A stretch of 64,000 bases of DNA from Hypholoma sublateritium FD-334 SS-4 (taxonomy: Eukaryota > Basidiomycota > Agaricomycetes > Agaricales > Strophariaceae), in NCBI GenBank assembly GCA_000827495.1, contig KN817526.1, positions 496,001-560,000 on the forward strand, given 5' to 3'. The notes under the pieces were generated by a model, which saw only the letters and a list, made by a program, of their open reading frames with translations, did no database searches and was not told the origin of the DNA. Made by a program: the position numbers and the translations under genes. Below, in pieces: positions 22,118 to 34,448 of this stretch. The stretch's first letter is position 1. Each line of letters begins with the position of its first letter.

Positions 22118-23667
22118 CTAGCTCAAGCATTGCGAGTAGTAGGCTATAATGGCCCGGGGGCGGTACAACCGTCAGTTGAGTATTTATAAATTCTCTAAAT
22201 ACAAAAACGTACAGTTTGTGGCCTGGCATGTACCCTGCGCGCATGTAGTTGGTCCGCTATGAAAGAGGAGAAGCAATTAATTATGCATCACCAAAAGGCA
22301 GTTAAATACACATACGTCCAGCCAATTCCACCACATTGGCCGTACAGGGCCGCGGCGCCAGCAGTGGACGTTGTCGTCGGCACAGCCGTCGTGGTCTTCA
22401 CGGTCGTGGTCGGCGTAACAGTGGTCTTCACGGTTGTCGGGGCGGTTGTCGTTGGTGTCACAGTGGTCTTCACGCTTGTTGGTGCAGATCCGCCTGCGCT
22501 CCCGGGCCAGACAGTGGGAAAGGCGGTCGGCTCGGAGGCGGTGTTCCATGTCGCGGTTGTCGGGAAAGCGGTGGCGGCGATCGTAGGGACGGCAGTACCG
22601 TACGGGGTGGGTCCCGGGACTGCAATGCAATTATTTATGTGAAAATTGAACGCGTAAAAGAACTATAGATGTACTGACTCGCGTACGTGGTCAGCGATTG
22701 ATAGATGTTGATGAGGATGCCGGGGTCGGTGGCGCTATATTCACCTGGGAACTTGACGGTGGGAGGCGTGGCGGTTCCAGTTCCGGCTATGTTAAGCTGG
22801 AAGCATTCGGGGTAGAATTGCGCGCCACCAACGCTGCTTGCGACATGCAGGGCTGGACGCGCGCAGTGGTCAGCCCATTGTGGGAATACAAGCACATCAG
22901 CGGATCAGACACACCAATGACCTCGGCACGGAGGAGGTAGTTTCCAGGCGCAATGTCCGTGGGGATGGTGAATGTGAAGTGGCCGCAGTTGTCCTACGTT
23001 GATGAAAAATTGGGCTGTCAGATTACAGAACCTTTGGTAGGTTGTTGTGGAAAAAACTCACGTTGAGTACCTCGGTGGCCCAGTAGTCTGGGTTGTTCGA
23101 CACCAAGCCCATCTCTGCAATCTTAAACCAGTTCGCGCTCGAGCCAACAGCAGTTGTGGCATCGGAGACGGCAGCGAGGTAAACCTACGATCAAAAACAT
23201 GGGCGATTTACAAATGAACGCAAAAAGCTCGAATACATTTATGGGGCCGTAGTGGTCTCCGCCAATGGCCTCGTCGGAGCACTTGGTGTCACCGGGCTGC
23301 TGGGCCATTTGAATGGTGATTGTGTCACCGGCTAGAAAGATATTTTTCTCAGAACATGAACATGAACAAGGCACATGCCCGTTGAACATACCGTTTGCGG
23401 GGCACAGGCCGGTACTCGTCCCGGCAATATTGCAAGCAAGATCCTGAAATAAACGGCAATTAAAATATGTATAGTACCGAAGGTATTGCAAGGTAGATTA
23501 TTGCGTACGGTGGATGTGACATCAGTTACGGGGTTGTTGCTTGCAGCCATGCGAAGACACGAGCTTCCCCCGTCGACGGAATTGACCCAGATCGACTGCC
23601 AAGTGGCATGTGCCGAAGCAGAGGCAATTAGAGAAGCAGCAAAGCCAAGCGAGACTTGAAGATGCAT
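22118..23667 (-). CDS. Secreted AA9 lytic polysaccharide monooxygenase with C-terminal CBM1 (351 aa, 9 exons)
   Basis: Copper enzyme that oxidatively cleaves cellulose or related glucans. Exons: 23667-23509, 23443-23392, 23331-23237, 23184-23062, 22993-22915, 22852-22679, 22619-22316, 22256-22213, 22143-22118. The signal peptide (1-19) ends so that His20 becomes the mature N-terminus of the histidine brace. His97 in GDHYGPIN is the second copper ligand and Tyr183 in QFYPECF the axial position. A Thr/Pro/Val linker (about 230-315) leads to a CBM1 cellulose-binding module (about 318-351: [15 protein letters not shown], then QGTC and SYYSQC). The last two short exons are needed to complete the CBM1. 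The donor of exon 6 (GTCAGT) is the weakest splice site. Confidence 0.95.
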
Positions 23668-25488
23668 TCTGTGCACGAATTAAATGAAGGGCTGAGGATG
23701 TTGAAGGCGCAAGCCTGCCAAGAGGACTTTATATTGCGTTCAGAAAGATGCATGGGAGACTTGGGGAAATAAGCCCCTCAGTGTCGACGCGAAGTAACGC
23801 CTACAATTGATCCATTCAAGTGGTTTCGGTAATTTTAACGGAACGGAAAAATTAGGCGGTGAGCTTCGGTGCATCTATTTGGAGTAATGTGTCCTATAAT
23901 CATAGTTTGCACGCACTAATATCAAGAAAGGGACCCCCCAAAAGGCCACATGGACGTATTTTCCGGAGAATTAAACCTACGGAAGCGAAGTTATGAAGTC
24001 ACGTACGGCGTAAAGGAAACGTTGCATCCGCACATTATCCGAATTCGTATGTTGTACTATGTAAGGTTCTAGTATACGGCTAAGAATAGCCTATAGTCTA
24101 TTCTTAGCATCGGTAGGTCCTCGCCGCTATGTAGAACTTACTGCTACTTATTGTCTGCGGCTGAGCAGGACCATAAAGGGAAGAATTGGAACTGAATCAT
24201 TGATAACTCAACTATAAGGTTTTTTGGCTCAGATCCATGTCAGCTGGAATGCCGTTGACGAGTTTTACTTTTTATTTGTATCGGCAGCTGGCGCATTACC
24301 CATTGATTATTCATTGTTGACTAAAAGTTCAGGCTACTATAATTGTTATTATAAAAATACGATACTAGTTACTCCTATAGTCTCAAATTTCATTGCCGGG
24401 GTTCATTATTTTTTAAATCCAACTTGCCTCGGGGATCCTGCATCGTGGCGACAATGTGTATGCAATTTTTATTTCTAAAGAGTATCACGATATCAGTGTT
24501 TCACTGGCAGATCGGCTGGAAAACCCCACACATTGTCTAAATTTTGAGGCTGGTTTTTTTGTGTTGTGTCGTTGTATGAATTTTTTTTGATTACGTCGAT
24601 GTCTTGTCTTCTGCACAATTCTCTCGATTTCTATTTCGCCCGAGATTGGCAGCCAGCTTTCGAAGATCAAACCGGAGCGAACCTTGAACTGCATACATAC
24701 ATAAACAGTATGGGAACTGCCATGTTCTATTAAGTGATTTGGTGGCGCGTGGCTCTGTCAACCTTAGGCATTTAACCTTGGATAGCGTCTGTTCGGAAAT
24801 GCGCATGTTTCTTCCGCATGAAGAAGTAAATGCTGTCAAAATAGTCTGATTTCCCACTTAAAAATAAGTTTTGACTTGATTCTGACGCCCCTTGAGCTTG
24901 AATACTTGAGCTTGGCAGATTTTCGGGTAATTGAGCTTCTCGTATAAGTTCTCAGGTTTGAAACTGTTTACATGAATTCAAAATCAAGGACGGGTAAAAG
25001 AGTCCTATATATGTCTCCCACCTGATACTACAAACTCAACGATTTCCAGCTACTTATCGTTCTCTAGTCAGGGCGCTGCAGTGGCGATGTTACTGCGACT
25101 AATATTGGATAATCTCTGTTTCACGGCCAACTGTGTGGATAGCTATAAGTAGGAGCATATTTACCACCGAATCAGACTGGGTGCGAGTCACTCTCTTATT
25201 GAACTGAAATAGTTTCAAAGCAAATCGGGCTTTTTTGTGGACAGAGGTTTGACAGAGGTTCTCCGCTTTTTGAATATCAAACCTGCAATTCTGCAAATAT
25301 TCAATACGCGTATGTATTTTTTGATTGCTCTACTGCATATAAAGATAAATATATATATGTATAAGGCTAATAACCATTTTCTATCTTTTCGTTGACAATT
25401 TTTGTAAGAGGTGCGGTGCGTGGGAATTGGCGGTTTGTCAGAACTAGTGGCAGAAATTGGATCGTCGGCCATCTCTTCTGCGATCCCA
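23668..25488. other. Divergent intergenic region between the AA9 LPMO and the La-motif gene
   Basis: About 1.8 kb, AT-rich. It should contain both promoters and the 5' untranslated regions. I found no frame worth calling a gene; the frame at 24224-24478 has no domain. A near-palindromic stretch, AGAATAGCCTATAGTCTATTCT, lies around 24085-24106. Confidence 0.4.
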
Positions 25489-28400
25489 ATGGTCACCCCA
25501 GTCTCCTACGCAGAACGAGCGCGGCGGGCGCAGAATATCAGATCGCCAATCGCAGCACCGCCGCCCAACATCTCCCCCGCACGCCTCGCATCGAACACCT
25601 CCAACGCCAGCGCTGCCAGTGTCACCAATATCGCCAGCCCCGCTGCGCCCTCGGGCGCGGTATCTGCCTCGTTTTCTGCAACTACGGACGATTCTTCAAT
25701 CGCATTTGCGACCCAAGAACCCTCGCTAACGCCCCCACCGACTGTCTCCAAGAGTCAGCCAGCGCTAGCTAACTTTCCAGCGGTAGCTGCAAGGTCACCG
25801 TCGCCGGAACTGGCTGCAAAAGCTCTGTCGATAGTTGCAGCGCACACAGCACCGAGTTTGGGGTCAGGAAAATCGGCGCCGACAGTCAATGTGTGGAGCC
25901 AGCGCATAGAGCGCATGGCGGCTGCTCGTGCTGCGGCTGCGGCGACGGCGCCTGCAGGTCCAACACAGAGCGCGAGTGCTGAGTCACTACCTGTGGCGAA
26001 CGGGAAGGCAACCAGAGATCAACTGCGAGATGAGGGCGAGCAGCAGCCATCTACGCTAGATGTGGCTGGCACTGCCAAGTCCATATCAACATCGGCATCA
26101 ACAAGCACTGCGCCAGCAACCTCTGTGTCCTTGCCCAATCTGGCGCCAATATCAGCACCTGTTCTGCCACCGCCGTCGCCCGCAGAGTCGCTTGGTGAGC
26201 AGCAGGCGGCCCGTGAACTAGTGTCAGCCGATGCTTGGCCAGAGGTCGGAAAATCGGTTCTTGCGGATTCGGGGGACTCTCTACGGCCCAGTGACTCTGC
26301 GAGTACTTCGCCCGGGGAGATTGTTAACGATGGTCAGGAAAAAGGTATGTTCTCTGTGCTGTTTTTTTTTCATCTGCCTACTGGTTGTGATTTTGCCTAT
26401 CCGGCACCTTATTCTATCTGTGACTGCTTGACAGTGAAAGCCTTCAATTTGCACTCATCTACTTTGTGGGAACCATATCTTCGGGTCCAGCATCTGTTTT
26501 TTATTTCATCCTTTTCTCATTTCAAAACAGCGTTATTACCTGCTGCAATCCTGTTTTTATTGGCCCTCGCAGTCTCCCTATCCCTATTATCGTGTGTTTT
26601 CTCTGGCTATTCTTGACGCCGGAGCCTTCCATTAGATTTTTCTATCCAAGTCATTTTTCGAGGACTGTATTTTTGGGTCATTCTGCGCCGCTATAACCTC
26701 CAATCAGGATTTGAAGTAAACATCATTTTTCGTCACTCTCTTGGATCCTTTAAAAACACACTTCCTTTTCAACTTTACTGATTTCCTCTTTACAAACACG
26801 ACATAACTTATTGACGTTATCCTCTTCGAGTGATTATATGCTGACTTCTTTCTGCATCCAGGTTCTAAAAGCAACACTAAAAGCAAGGCCAAGTCGAAAT
26901 GGGTCCCAATCCCTGCCGCAGAGCTGCAGGCTGCCGCCGACGCCGCCGTAGCCGCACGCAAGCCAACAGCACCTAACAACGGCGGGCAGCGCAAGGGAAG
27001 CCGCAGCAACCCTAACACGCAACCAAGTTCGACTGGTACCACCGACGTGAATAACAGCCAGGCCAACACCAGCGCGAATAATACTCCACGCTCACAGTCG
27101 GGACGCACGTCGGCGGTGCAGTCGCGCGCGCAGAGCGCACAAAACAGCCCGAGGGTAGCCCGGGGCCGACGGCTGCCTTTAGAAGAGGGGTTAAATGGCG
27201 TTGTATCTGGTGCTTATCCACACGTTTCTATCACATATCATGTGCTGACTCGTTGCGTTTGCAGATGCGGGACCGTCAACGCTCCCCCGGCCCGCTCCCC
27301 AGCTCCAGCTTCCCCAGCACGCTATTCAGTCCCCACCGCAAATCCCATATCCCGCTCCTCATTACTCGACGCCAGGGCACACCCCAACGCCCGAGGCGAC
27401 CTCTGCGCCCTTCCCGCGCCACCAGTCGCATCCTATGCAACCCGCTGGGTTGCCGTCGCCCGCGGCGCACGCTTTCCAAGTATCTGCGGCGCCATTCTAT
27501 CCGCATCAGCCGCACATGCCGCCCGCGGGTGAAGGCTACGCGCCGCTGCCCGGCGCGTACGGGTACCCGATATATGCACGCGGGCCATATGGGTACGGCT
27601 CATGGCAGGGACCGCAGGCGCATGGCCCGCCGCCTGGCCCGCCGTATGGGTATCCGCCGCCGCCGCCGCAACAGCAGCAGCCGGCGCCGTATATACCGCT
27701 AGGGTATGCTAGTGATGGGCAGACGACTACTACTGCGCCGCCGCCACCGCCGCCACCTGGGTCGGTACCCGCTCTCCACGTCGATGTCGCGCCACCGGGC
27801 GGCGGCGAGGTACAGGAGAAGGGCGAGTTCGCGCCGAGCGTTAGTGCTAATGCACTGCGCGAGAAGATGATGTTCGGGAGCATTGACAGTCCGCTGTCTG
27901 TCAACGGGCATGCTGCGGGCGCGATTAATGGTGTGGTCATTGAGAATGGACAGGTGGACGTTGTTACCGGGAAGGAAGAATATCAAGGCGAGAGTCAGAC
28001 GGGCGACAGTTTGAAGGCGGCGAAGGACGGAAAGGGGAAGGGCAGCAAGGGCAAAGCTGCCAGCGCGACCTGGAAGGATCGCGAGAATGTGAAGGAGGGC
28101 GGGAGGCAAGCTGGGAGGGCGCATACTATTGTTCCCGACGACGGCGCAGATGCGATACCCGCCGTGCAGGCGTCGCAGAGCATGCAAGCCGAGATCAGAT
28201 GGAAGTTTGGCACTGCAAGCAGCACGCCGCCCGTCCAGCGCGAGCGGGTCCTCCCGCCATCCGACGAGGCTGAAAAATACAATGAGCAGCAGCAACCACC
28301 AGCCGAGGTTCAAGCATCGCCAATGGAAGGCGGTCTGCTGCGTGGCTCAAATACAATGCCCGCCATCTCAGGCGCCAATACAGACGGCCTCGCAAGCTTC

Positions 28401-29897
28401 GCTGCGGCGCTGGACCTCCGCGGTAGTGCTTCGTTCGCGCACCTACCACCGCACCCACACCCGCTCCCACAGACAGACGCGGTGCATCCACCCGTACTGC
28501 TCCCCGCGGAGGCTGACCCGGACCTCGCGGTAAAGGACTATGGCTTTGGCTTCGGCGCTGCGAGTGGCTCAGGCTATACCGCACTTGCGCGCGAGGAACG
28601 CCTTGCCCGGGAACGTGAATTCGAGGCTGAGCGCGCCCGCGAAGCGCTGTGGAACGTGGACCCCAGCGCGCTCATGGGCGACACGCGCATGCCGGGCCTA
28701 GGTGACGAGCTGCTCCCGGGCATTGAGGCAGGCTCAAGCCATGCTGGGTATGGGCTTCCTAGAGAACCTGGATATGGGCGCGGCGTCGATGGGCTGCCGC
28801 CGCTGGGGCGGGGAGGGCGTCGCGGTGCATTCGGCCCGGGACTAAGCGTGCGCGGGTACGGAGGCGGCGACCGGGGCGGGTATGGCGGGCGTCGAGGCCG
28901 GGGCGCGAACGCGTACTCACGAGGATATGGGCGCGGTGGATACCCGAGGGTCGGCGGAGGACCTGGCGGCGTTTCGCATCGTTCGCCGCCGTTTACTGTG
29001 ACACCGCCGCAACACTTGATCCCATTGTCACCAATGGGCGAGCACCACCAGCCGATACCCAGCGGTGGGTATTATCCGCCACCGCGGCAGATGGCTCCAT
29101 ATCTACCTCCGCCCGCCGTGAATGGATTTGAACGATACGCCCCGCCGCTGCAACTTCCGCCTGCAAACGGCACGCATGTTCCCCATGTCTCGCCGCCTGT
29201 TCCAGTCCCCCTTTCTCCCATCTCCTTCCCACTTGACCACACACGATACTACTTGCTTGGGCAACTTGAGTACTACCTCAGCCCGCAAAACATGGCTCAG
29301 GACTTCTTCCTTCGCCAACAGGTGCGTTTTCGATTATCTTCCAATTGAGGCACCGCTTTAATTGAACTTGTTGTATAGATGGATTCTCGTGGATGGATCG
29401 CTATATCTCTAATAGCCTCCTTCAACCGTGTGAAGCAGCTGACAATGGACTCACAACTTGTGAGAGACGTGCTCACACTTTCCAGTCTTGTGCAGGTGCG
29501 TGGAAGCATGGTCAGGATGGGCGGTTGGGAGAGCTTCGTGCTTCCGGACGCGAAGCCGAGCATCGTGGAAGATCAGCCCGCACCGCAGGCATACCAAAAT
29601 ATGGGCGCATACCATGATGAGCCACAACAGCCCTACCAACAAAATTACCAGGGCCAGCATCCCCAACAGCAGCAGCATGAAAATTCTCACAACGACGTCA
29701 ACTCCGTCGCCCCTTGGCCCGTTGACCAACAGGCGGCTGGAGTTCCTGTTACAAGCCCGCATATTAACGGGCATTCAACGAATACTGCCGACGCATTGGC
29801 TACGGACGACGACGAGGAAGAAGACGAGGAGGAAGAGGTCGTCTTCGTTATGGGCCAGGACGTAGGGAAATGGTCTCCTGAACGAGTCTCGTCATGA
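25489..29897 (+). CDS. La-motif (LARP1-type) RNA-binding protein (1259 aa, 4 exons)
   Basis: Predicted cytoplasmic RNA-binding protein of the LARP1/Slr1/Sro9 class that affects mRNA stability or translation. Exons: 25489-26344, 26862-27209, 27265-29321, 29379-29897. Most of the protein is low-complexity Ala/Ser/Pro-rich, with an RGG-rich region in exon 3 (about residues 990-1045). A La motif spans the exon 3-4 junction (about 1060-1140): LLGQLEYYLSPQNMAQDFFL, RGWIAISLIASFNRVKQLT and VLTLSSLVQVRGSMVRM. An acidic tail follows. No DM15 repeats are seen. I chose Met25489 (MVTPVSYAERARRAQNI) because the conserved fungal N-terminus begins there; 26 extra codons upstream are open. Intron 1 (517 nt) is unusually long for this genome. 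Confidence 0.88.
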
Positions 29898-30826
29898 TGA
29901 TCATTGGCACACCCTACTCTAACTGCTTTTTGGACCGGCTCTGCTCGCATCTATCGACCATGACCAGGCGCTTAAAATCTGTTTTTCCCATGTCACATAT
30001 TCCCCGGACTCGTTCGCCATCTAGGAGCGACCCGAACTCTCTCGACTATATATTCACCTGTCTGGCGTCACCGTCTTTGGGCGGATTTAGGCCGTCTCCT
30101 ACCTTCTCGTTTATTTATTATTGATGAGAGGGGCCTTCTAGCCGCCCCCACCCGACATCACAAGTGTCATTACCATTGTCATCATAGCCATCCCGTCCGT
30201 AATTCATCACTTCTTGTTCCCTTCCACTCTCTGTTCATTTGGTCCTGCTCGCATACATATTCCTTTTTGCTCTCCTTGCATTATTATACGCTAGTCCATC
30301 ACATACACTACACCCAGAATCGGTATTTAACCTGCCCGCCACCCGCCGTTTTTCCTCTTGTTTCTCCCCATAAAACTCCTGTTCGTCTTCTCCATCTTGA
30401 CTTCCCCAGCGCCATCACGCCCCACATAAAATCATATATTTTTCCGGTCTGTAGGACTTCGTCCCATTCTTGGTACTTGAAGGTCTTCTAGGCTCTTTAT
30501 GATACATTTATTTACATGCATACATACCTCGTGGCGACTAGAACCTCTCATGCATATTATGCCCATGCCCCGTTCTTTTTATGACCTTCCCTCCTGCCGC
30601 TTAGTATATTTGAACCTTATGGTATACACAACATCCTCTTTGCATATGTAGTTATGTACCCGTCGTGTACTGAGTCGCTTTCAGTCTCAGATCAATGAAG
30701 GTGTCAAGCATAGGCATATTTTGGGCGAAAGCAACATGGATAATTTGTACAAAATGTAACTGAGTATACCATGGCTTCCAGTCTCGCCATCGGAGTCCAT
30801 CACCACATAAGAGATACAACGCCTGT
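29898..30826. other. Convergent intergenic region / long pyrimidine-rich 3' UTR
   Basis: 929 bp between the La-motif gene and eL20, C/T-rich on the plus strand. It probably contains the 3' untranslated regions of both genes. No other feature is evident. Confidence 0.4.
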
Positions 30827-31547
30827 TTAGAAGGTGACAGGGCGGTTGGCAACGAAGGTCGAGCGGAACTTCGTGACACGGTGGGGAAGGGGGAACCTGA
30901 GCTTGGGGGTGAGGAGCTGCTTGATGTAGGGGCGGCGGATGTCCTCGGTCTTCTCGACCTCGATGACACGGAGGATCTGCGCGAAGATATTAATACCGGA
31001 AGCTGAGGCAACGCGCAGAGCTGACGCACGTGGATCGACCTGAAGCGAGCACGATGCCTGGCAGCCATGTCCTGGTAGAGGCTCTTGACGGCATCAGCAC
31101 GGCTGAGGTCACGGAACTCCTTGTACATGTTGTGGGTGCCCGACCGCGAGTCGTAGCGGAGCCAGATACCGAAGTTCTTGACCTTCAAAGGCTTCTTTTC
31201 GTGGATCTAAAAAAGGACCGGCGGACAAGCAAGATTGCAACGCGGGGGCCCTGTGGTCAGCAATCCCATTCCGCCTGCCTCTTGAGGGCTGCAAGGGACA
31301 TCAAGATACATACGACATTGACACCAATGATCTCGCCATTGGCCTTCTTGACCTTTTTGAGTTGCCTGTTGGGTGTTGGGTATGGGGTACCGCGATTAAA
31401 TGACAGCACGTACCTCAAGAAATACCAGAAGCGCGACTTGGCGACGACCTCATTGGGCGCAAATATACGCATGCGGTAGATCTTGGGAGTAGGCTCCGCC
31501 TCGGTGGGCAAGTGCCGTCCAACGACTTGATATTCGGTGAAGCCCAT
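30827..31547 (-). CDS. RPL20: 60S ribosomal protein eL20 (L18a; 170 aa, 4 exons)
   Basis: Structural protein of the large cytosolic ribosomal subunit. Exons: 31547-31414, 31365-31314, 31206-31030, 30976-30827. The spliced product reads [77 protein letters not shown] and [15 protein letters not shown], an essentially full match to eukaryotic eL20, and ends FVANRPVTF. Its length is normal for the family (about 170-178). The start Met is one base after an ACAG; the usual fungal start is M-G-x-x-x-EYQV, so it is well supported, although a further 5' non-coding exon is possible. Confidence 0.96.
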
Positions 31548-32000
31548 TCTGTGCGTGGAGAGGAGGGGATGGTTAGCACGCCGCCGATGAAATTTTGCCG
31601 ATTTGTCCGTCATCTAAAATGCCAACGTCCCATCCATCCGATTTCCGTCGTTTTTTCGCCCAAAAGTCGCACAAGCATTCGAAGACGGACATTCACAGCG
31701 TATCGGAGGGGCATGGAGACTCACGTTGGCGATGTGGTGTTTCTTGAGGATGGACGGCGGTCAATGTCGATGGATTGGGCACGCAACGACTAAGTTGTTT
31801 GTCAGTGTTGTGTACCACCCTCTCGGGACCTCGGCATGCTCTCCTCCTTCCTCCTTCCTTCTCCCCAACTTCTCCCCTGTACTCAAGTGCCATTGATATT
31901 TACAATGTGATGATCATTAGTACAGAGAACATGCTGAAGCATTCAGACTATGGACGAAAGCGATATGATACAAACAGGACAGCATCGTCAACATCAGAAC
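31548..32000. other. Intergenic region between eL20 and CSN5
   Basis: 453 bp holding the eL20 promoter and the CSN5 3' flank. No gene or clear motif is visible. Confidence 0.4.
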
Positions 32001-33467
32001 TTATCCAATTGCCATGTCTGTAACTTCTGCAACTTTGTCTGACGACTCTCCCTTCGGACGCATAGAAAATATTACATCCTTGATCACTTGAGTGATAAGA
32101 CCATGTTGCGCCTCAACCGCGATCTTCGTGCTACACGAATGTTAGATCATTGAGTATTTCACAAGAGATGGTGGAGGCAAACCTGTCTTTTACACTCTTC
32201 GTTAGTTGATTGTCTTCTTTCTTCTTCTCGTCTTTCTCCTTTTGCTATTAGAGACCGCCGTTAGTCGCCGGTATTATATGTGGCATATTTAATTACCTTC
32301 TGGGATGATACAGATTGTTCCTTCTCTTTCAATGCAGGCGCTGTTGCCCTCGTGGTCGATACCGAATTTTGAGCCTTGGCTAATTTCTGGTGTAAATCCG
32401 ATAGCTGAGAGACCGCGTAGGCTCGGTTCTGATAAAAATGGGTTGGAGATAAACAATGCAATAAAGGTCTATATTACGCACTGAGATGAGAGGACTCTGG
32501 CTGAGAGTATTCACCCAGTACTTGTTCCAGAGCATCGACAAGAGATCATTATCGAGAGTTGATTTGAACACTTCGACCTCCAGTTGATAGTACTGATTTG
32601 CATGAACACCGAAATCCTCGATCTTGCTTAACGGGATTGACTGGTATTCCGACTGCGACACGTTGGGCGGGGTGTAGTTTTCAGGGTAGGTGCGGAAAGC
32701 CCCTATGTCGACTTTCCCAGCTGAGATGGTTCGGTTAGGGTCAATCTTGGAACCACGAAGAATCAGCAAAAATCAACAACGAAGGCAAGAAAACGCGTAC
32801 CACAACGGCGACAAATGGATCTTGGTATTTCTGGTTGTTGATCTGGGTGTTTACATCAATGCCAGAAAGCCAGCATCCGTATCCGGGGTGCGAATGGTAC
32901 CATCCAATTGCGTTCTCCAGTCTACCGGCCTAGCATGAAAGAGTATTCGATCACGAATATCCGAATGTAAGGTATATACGACGCACCTTTTCACTCTGAT
33001 TGACATACTCCACCATATATTCATTGGCTTCGTTTGCGGCATTCACGCGCGTCTCAGTACCTTGCACAGGTAGCGCGAACGAATCCATGATGACCAGCGT
33101 ATTTCCCATGACTTTGCCCTGCATCAGCCCCATAATCTCATACGGTACACCAGAGCGTGCATGGATGACCTAGAGCAGTGCGATAATCGATGAGATCGAG
33201 CTCACTCTCTGAGACGTGCACATACCATCTTGATCAGCGCAATAGCGGATATCCTGCACGATTTGAAGAAATGTGGGCTGCAGGATGCGGTCCATGAGCA
33301 TTTGCGGATCGGACAAGTGCAAAAACACGTTACTCTTTCTTCCATGGCTGCTCGCTGTTGATGCGCTTATCTGCCGCTGCGTCGAATCGGTATATCTCAT
33401 CCTGTGGCGAGACCTCGACAATATCGTTCGTCAAAGAGAATGTTTTTAGAGCGGTACTGCTCGACAT
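32001..33467 (-). CDS. CSN5: COP9 signalosome subunit 5, JAMM metalloprotease (361 aa, 8 exons)
   Basis: Catalytic subunit of the COP9 signalosome, which removes NEDD8 from cullins. Exons: 33467-33334, 33277-33226, 33169-32987, 32929-32801, 32745-32482, 32428-32297, 32244-32183, 32130-32001. The JAMM/MPN+ motif is complete: Glu73 in [11 protein letters not shown], then [14 protein letters not shown] with His135, His137 and Asp148 as zinc ligands. Other hallmarks are [39 protein letters not shown] and the C-terminal helical [16 protein letters not shown]. The Lys/Glu-rich segment [19 protein letters not shown] is a typical linker. The length is slightly above animal CSN5 (334 aa). Confidence 0.96.
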
Positions 33468-34448
33468 TATGGATGATTCGAGCCCCAGGAGGCTTCTGCG
33501 TAGTCTGTGGACGGTTGACTGTTGGAATTGTTAATAGACGGGGAAATGTTGCAGGCAAGTGGCAGGTTGGTGGCAGGGTTACGGTGCTTTCGTGTGCGCG
33601 TGAATTGGCAAAGCTATCCAGAACAAACAAAACCACGCGCAGTTGAACTTGCGCGGAATTCTTTGCATTTGGACGGCCAACATCTGAACCATTCTATTCC
33701 TGAGGCCTATTACCTCTTGCACCCGCTGCTTTCTGGATTTCATTCGCAAACCATATCGACTAATGGAGTCAAGCGACCGCATCCTAGGCCATCGGCTCCA
33801 CGTAGTGACAGCGGGGAACCTCGAAGGACCTTTGGGGATTGAAATTAAATCAAAATGGCAACTGGCTCTCTACCTATGTGCACCTTCTCAAATGAATAAA
33901 TTCCCAAGCTGTGGACACACATATAGTCAGGTTCTACCATGCGTGGCATTTGAGAGAGGTTCCGGACGTCTCGAGCGTTCCCATCAAGCCTCCGAGCTCA
34001 ACGTCAACGCCCAAGCACATAACGCGCAGCTTACGGGGCTGAGATCGTATCATTACTGATCATGGTATGTAATAATCTGCGTATCTCGGTCTTTTCGAGC
34101 AGGTATTACTATTCAGTAACCCCTTCACAGTAGCCGCGGTCCACCAGTGCCACATTTTAACGCACCGTGAGCTTCCTTTTCCGATGGAACCTTATCGATG
34201 TCGTCTGCTCATCAAAAACCTCTCCCGATTTCTCTCAGATGACAGCAGACAATGAGCATGGCATGAAGCTGATTAGGTCTACTCTTATTCGTGCCTAGGG
34301 CGTGTTCAGTTCCCGACACGCCGGCGTTTGCAGGAGTTCGCAGGAGTTCTTCGAATCTTGGAGATGCTATATTGGCTCGATCTTGACAGCTCTCGGAAGT
34401 TATATAATGCCTGCTGTCCACTTTGAAGTGGGACCTATCGTCTCCCCC
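33468..34448. other. Divergent intergenic region between CSN5 and the P450
   Basis: 981 bp with no supportable gene. It contains the promoters of both neighbours. Short frames here share no domain with any family I recognise. Confidence 0.4.

Noticed and set aside
25411..26616. Single 401-codon frame at the start of the La-motif gene
   Set aside because: The last 90 codons read into a T-rich intron and give a spurious hydrophobic tail; splicing at 26344/26862 continues the low-complexity protein in frame.
31208..31313. Possible box C/D snoRNA in the second-to-last eL20 intron
   Set aside because: A CTGA-like box D is present but the box C is imperfect (TTGATGT) and no terminal stem is visible.
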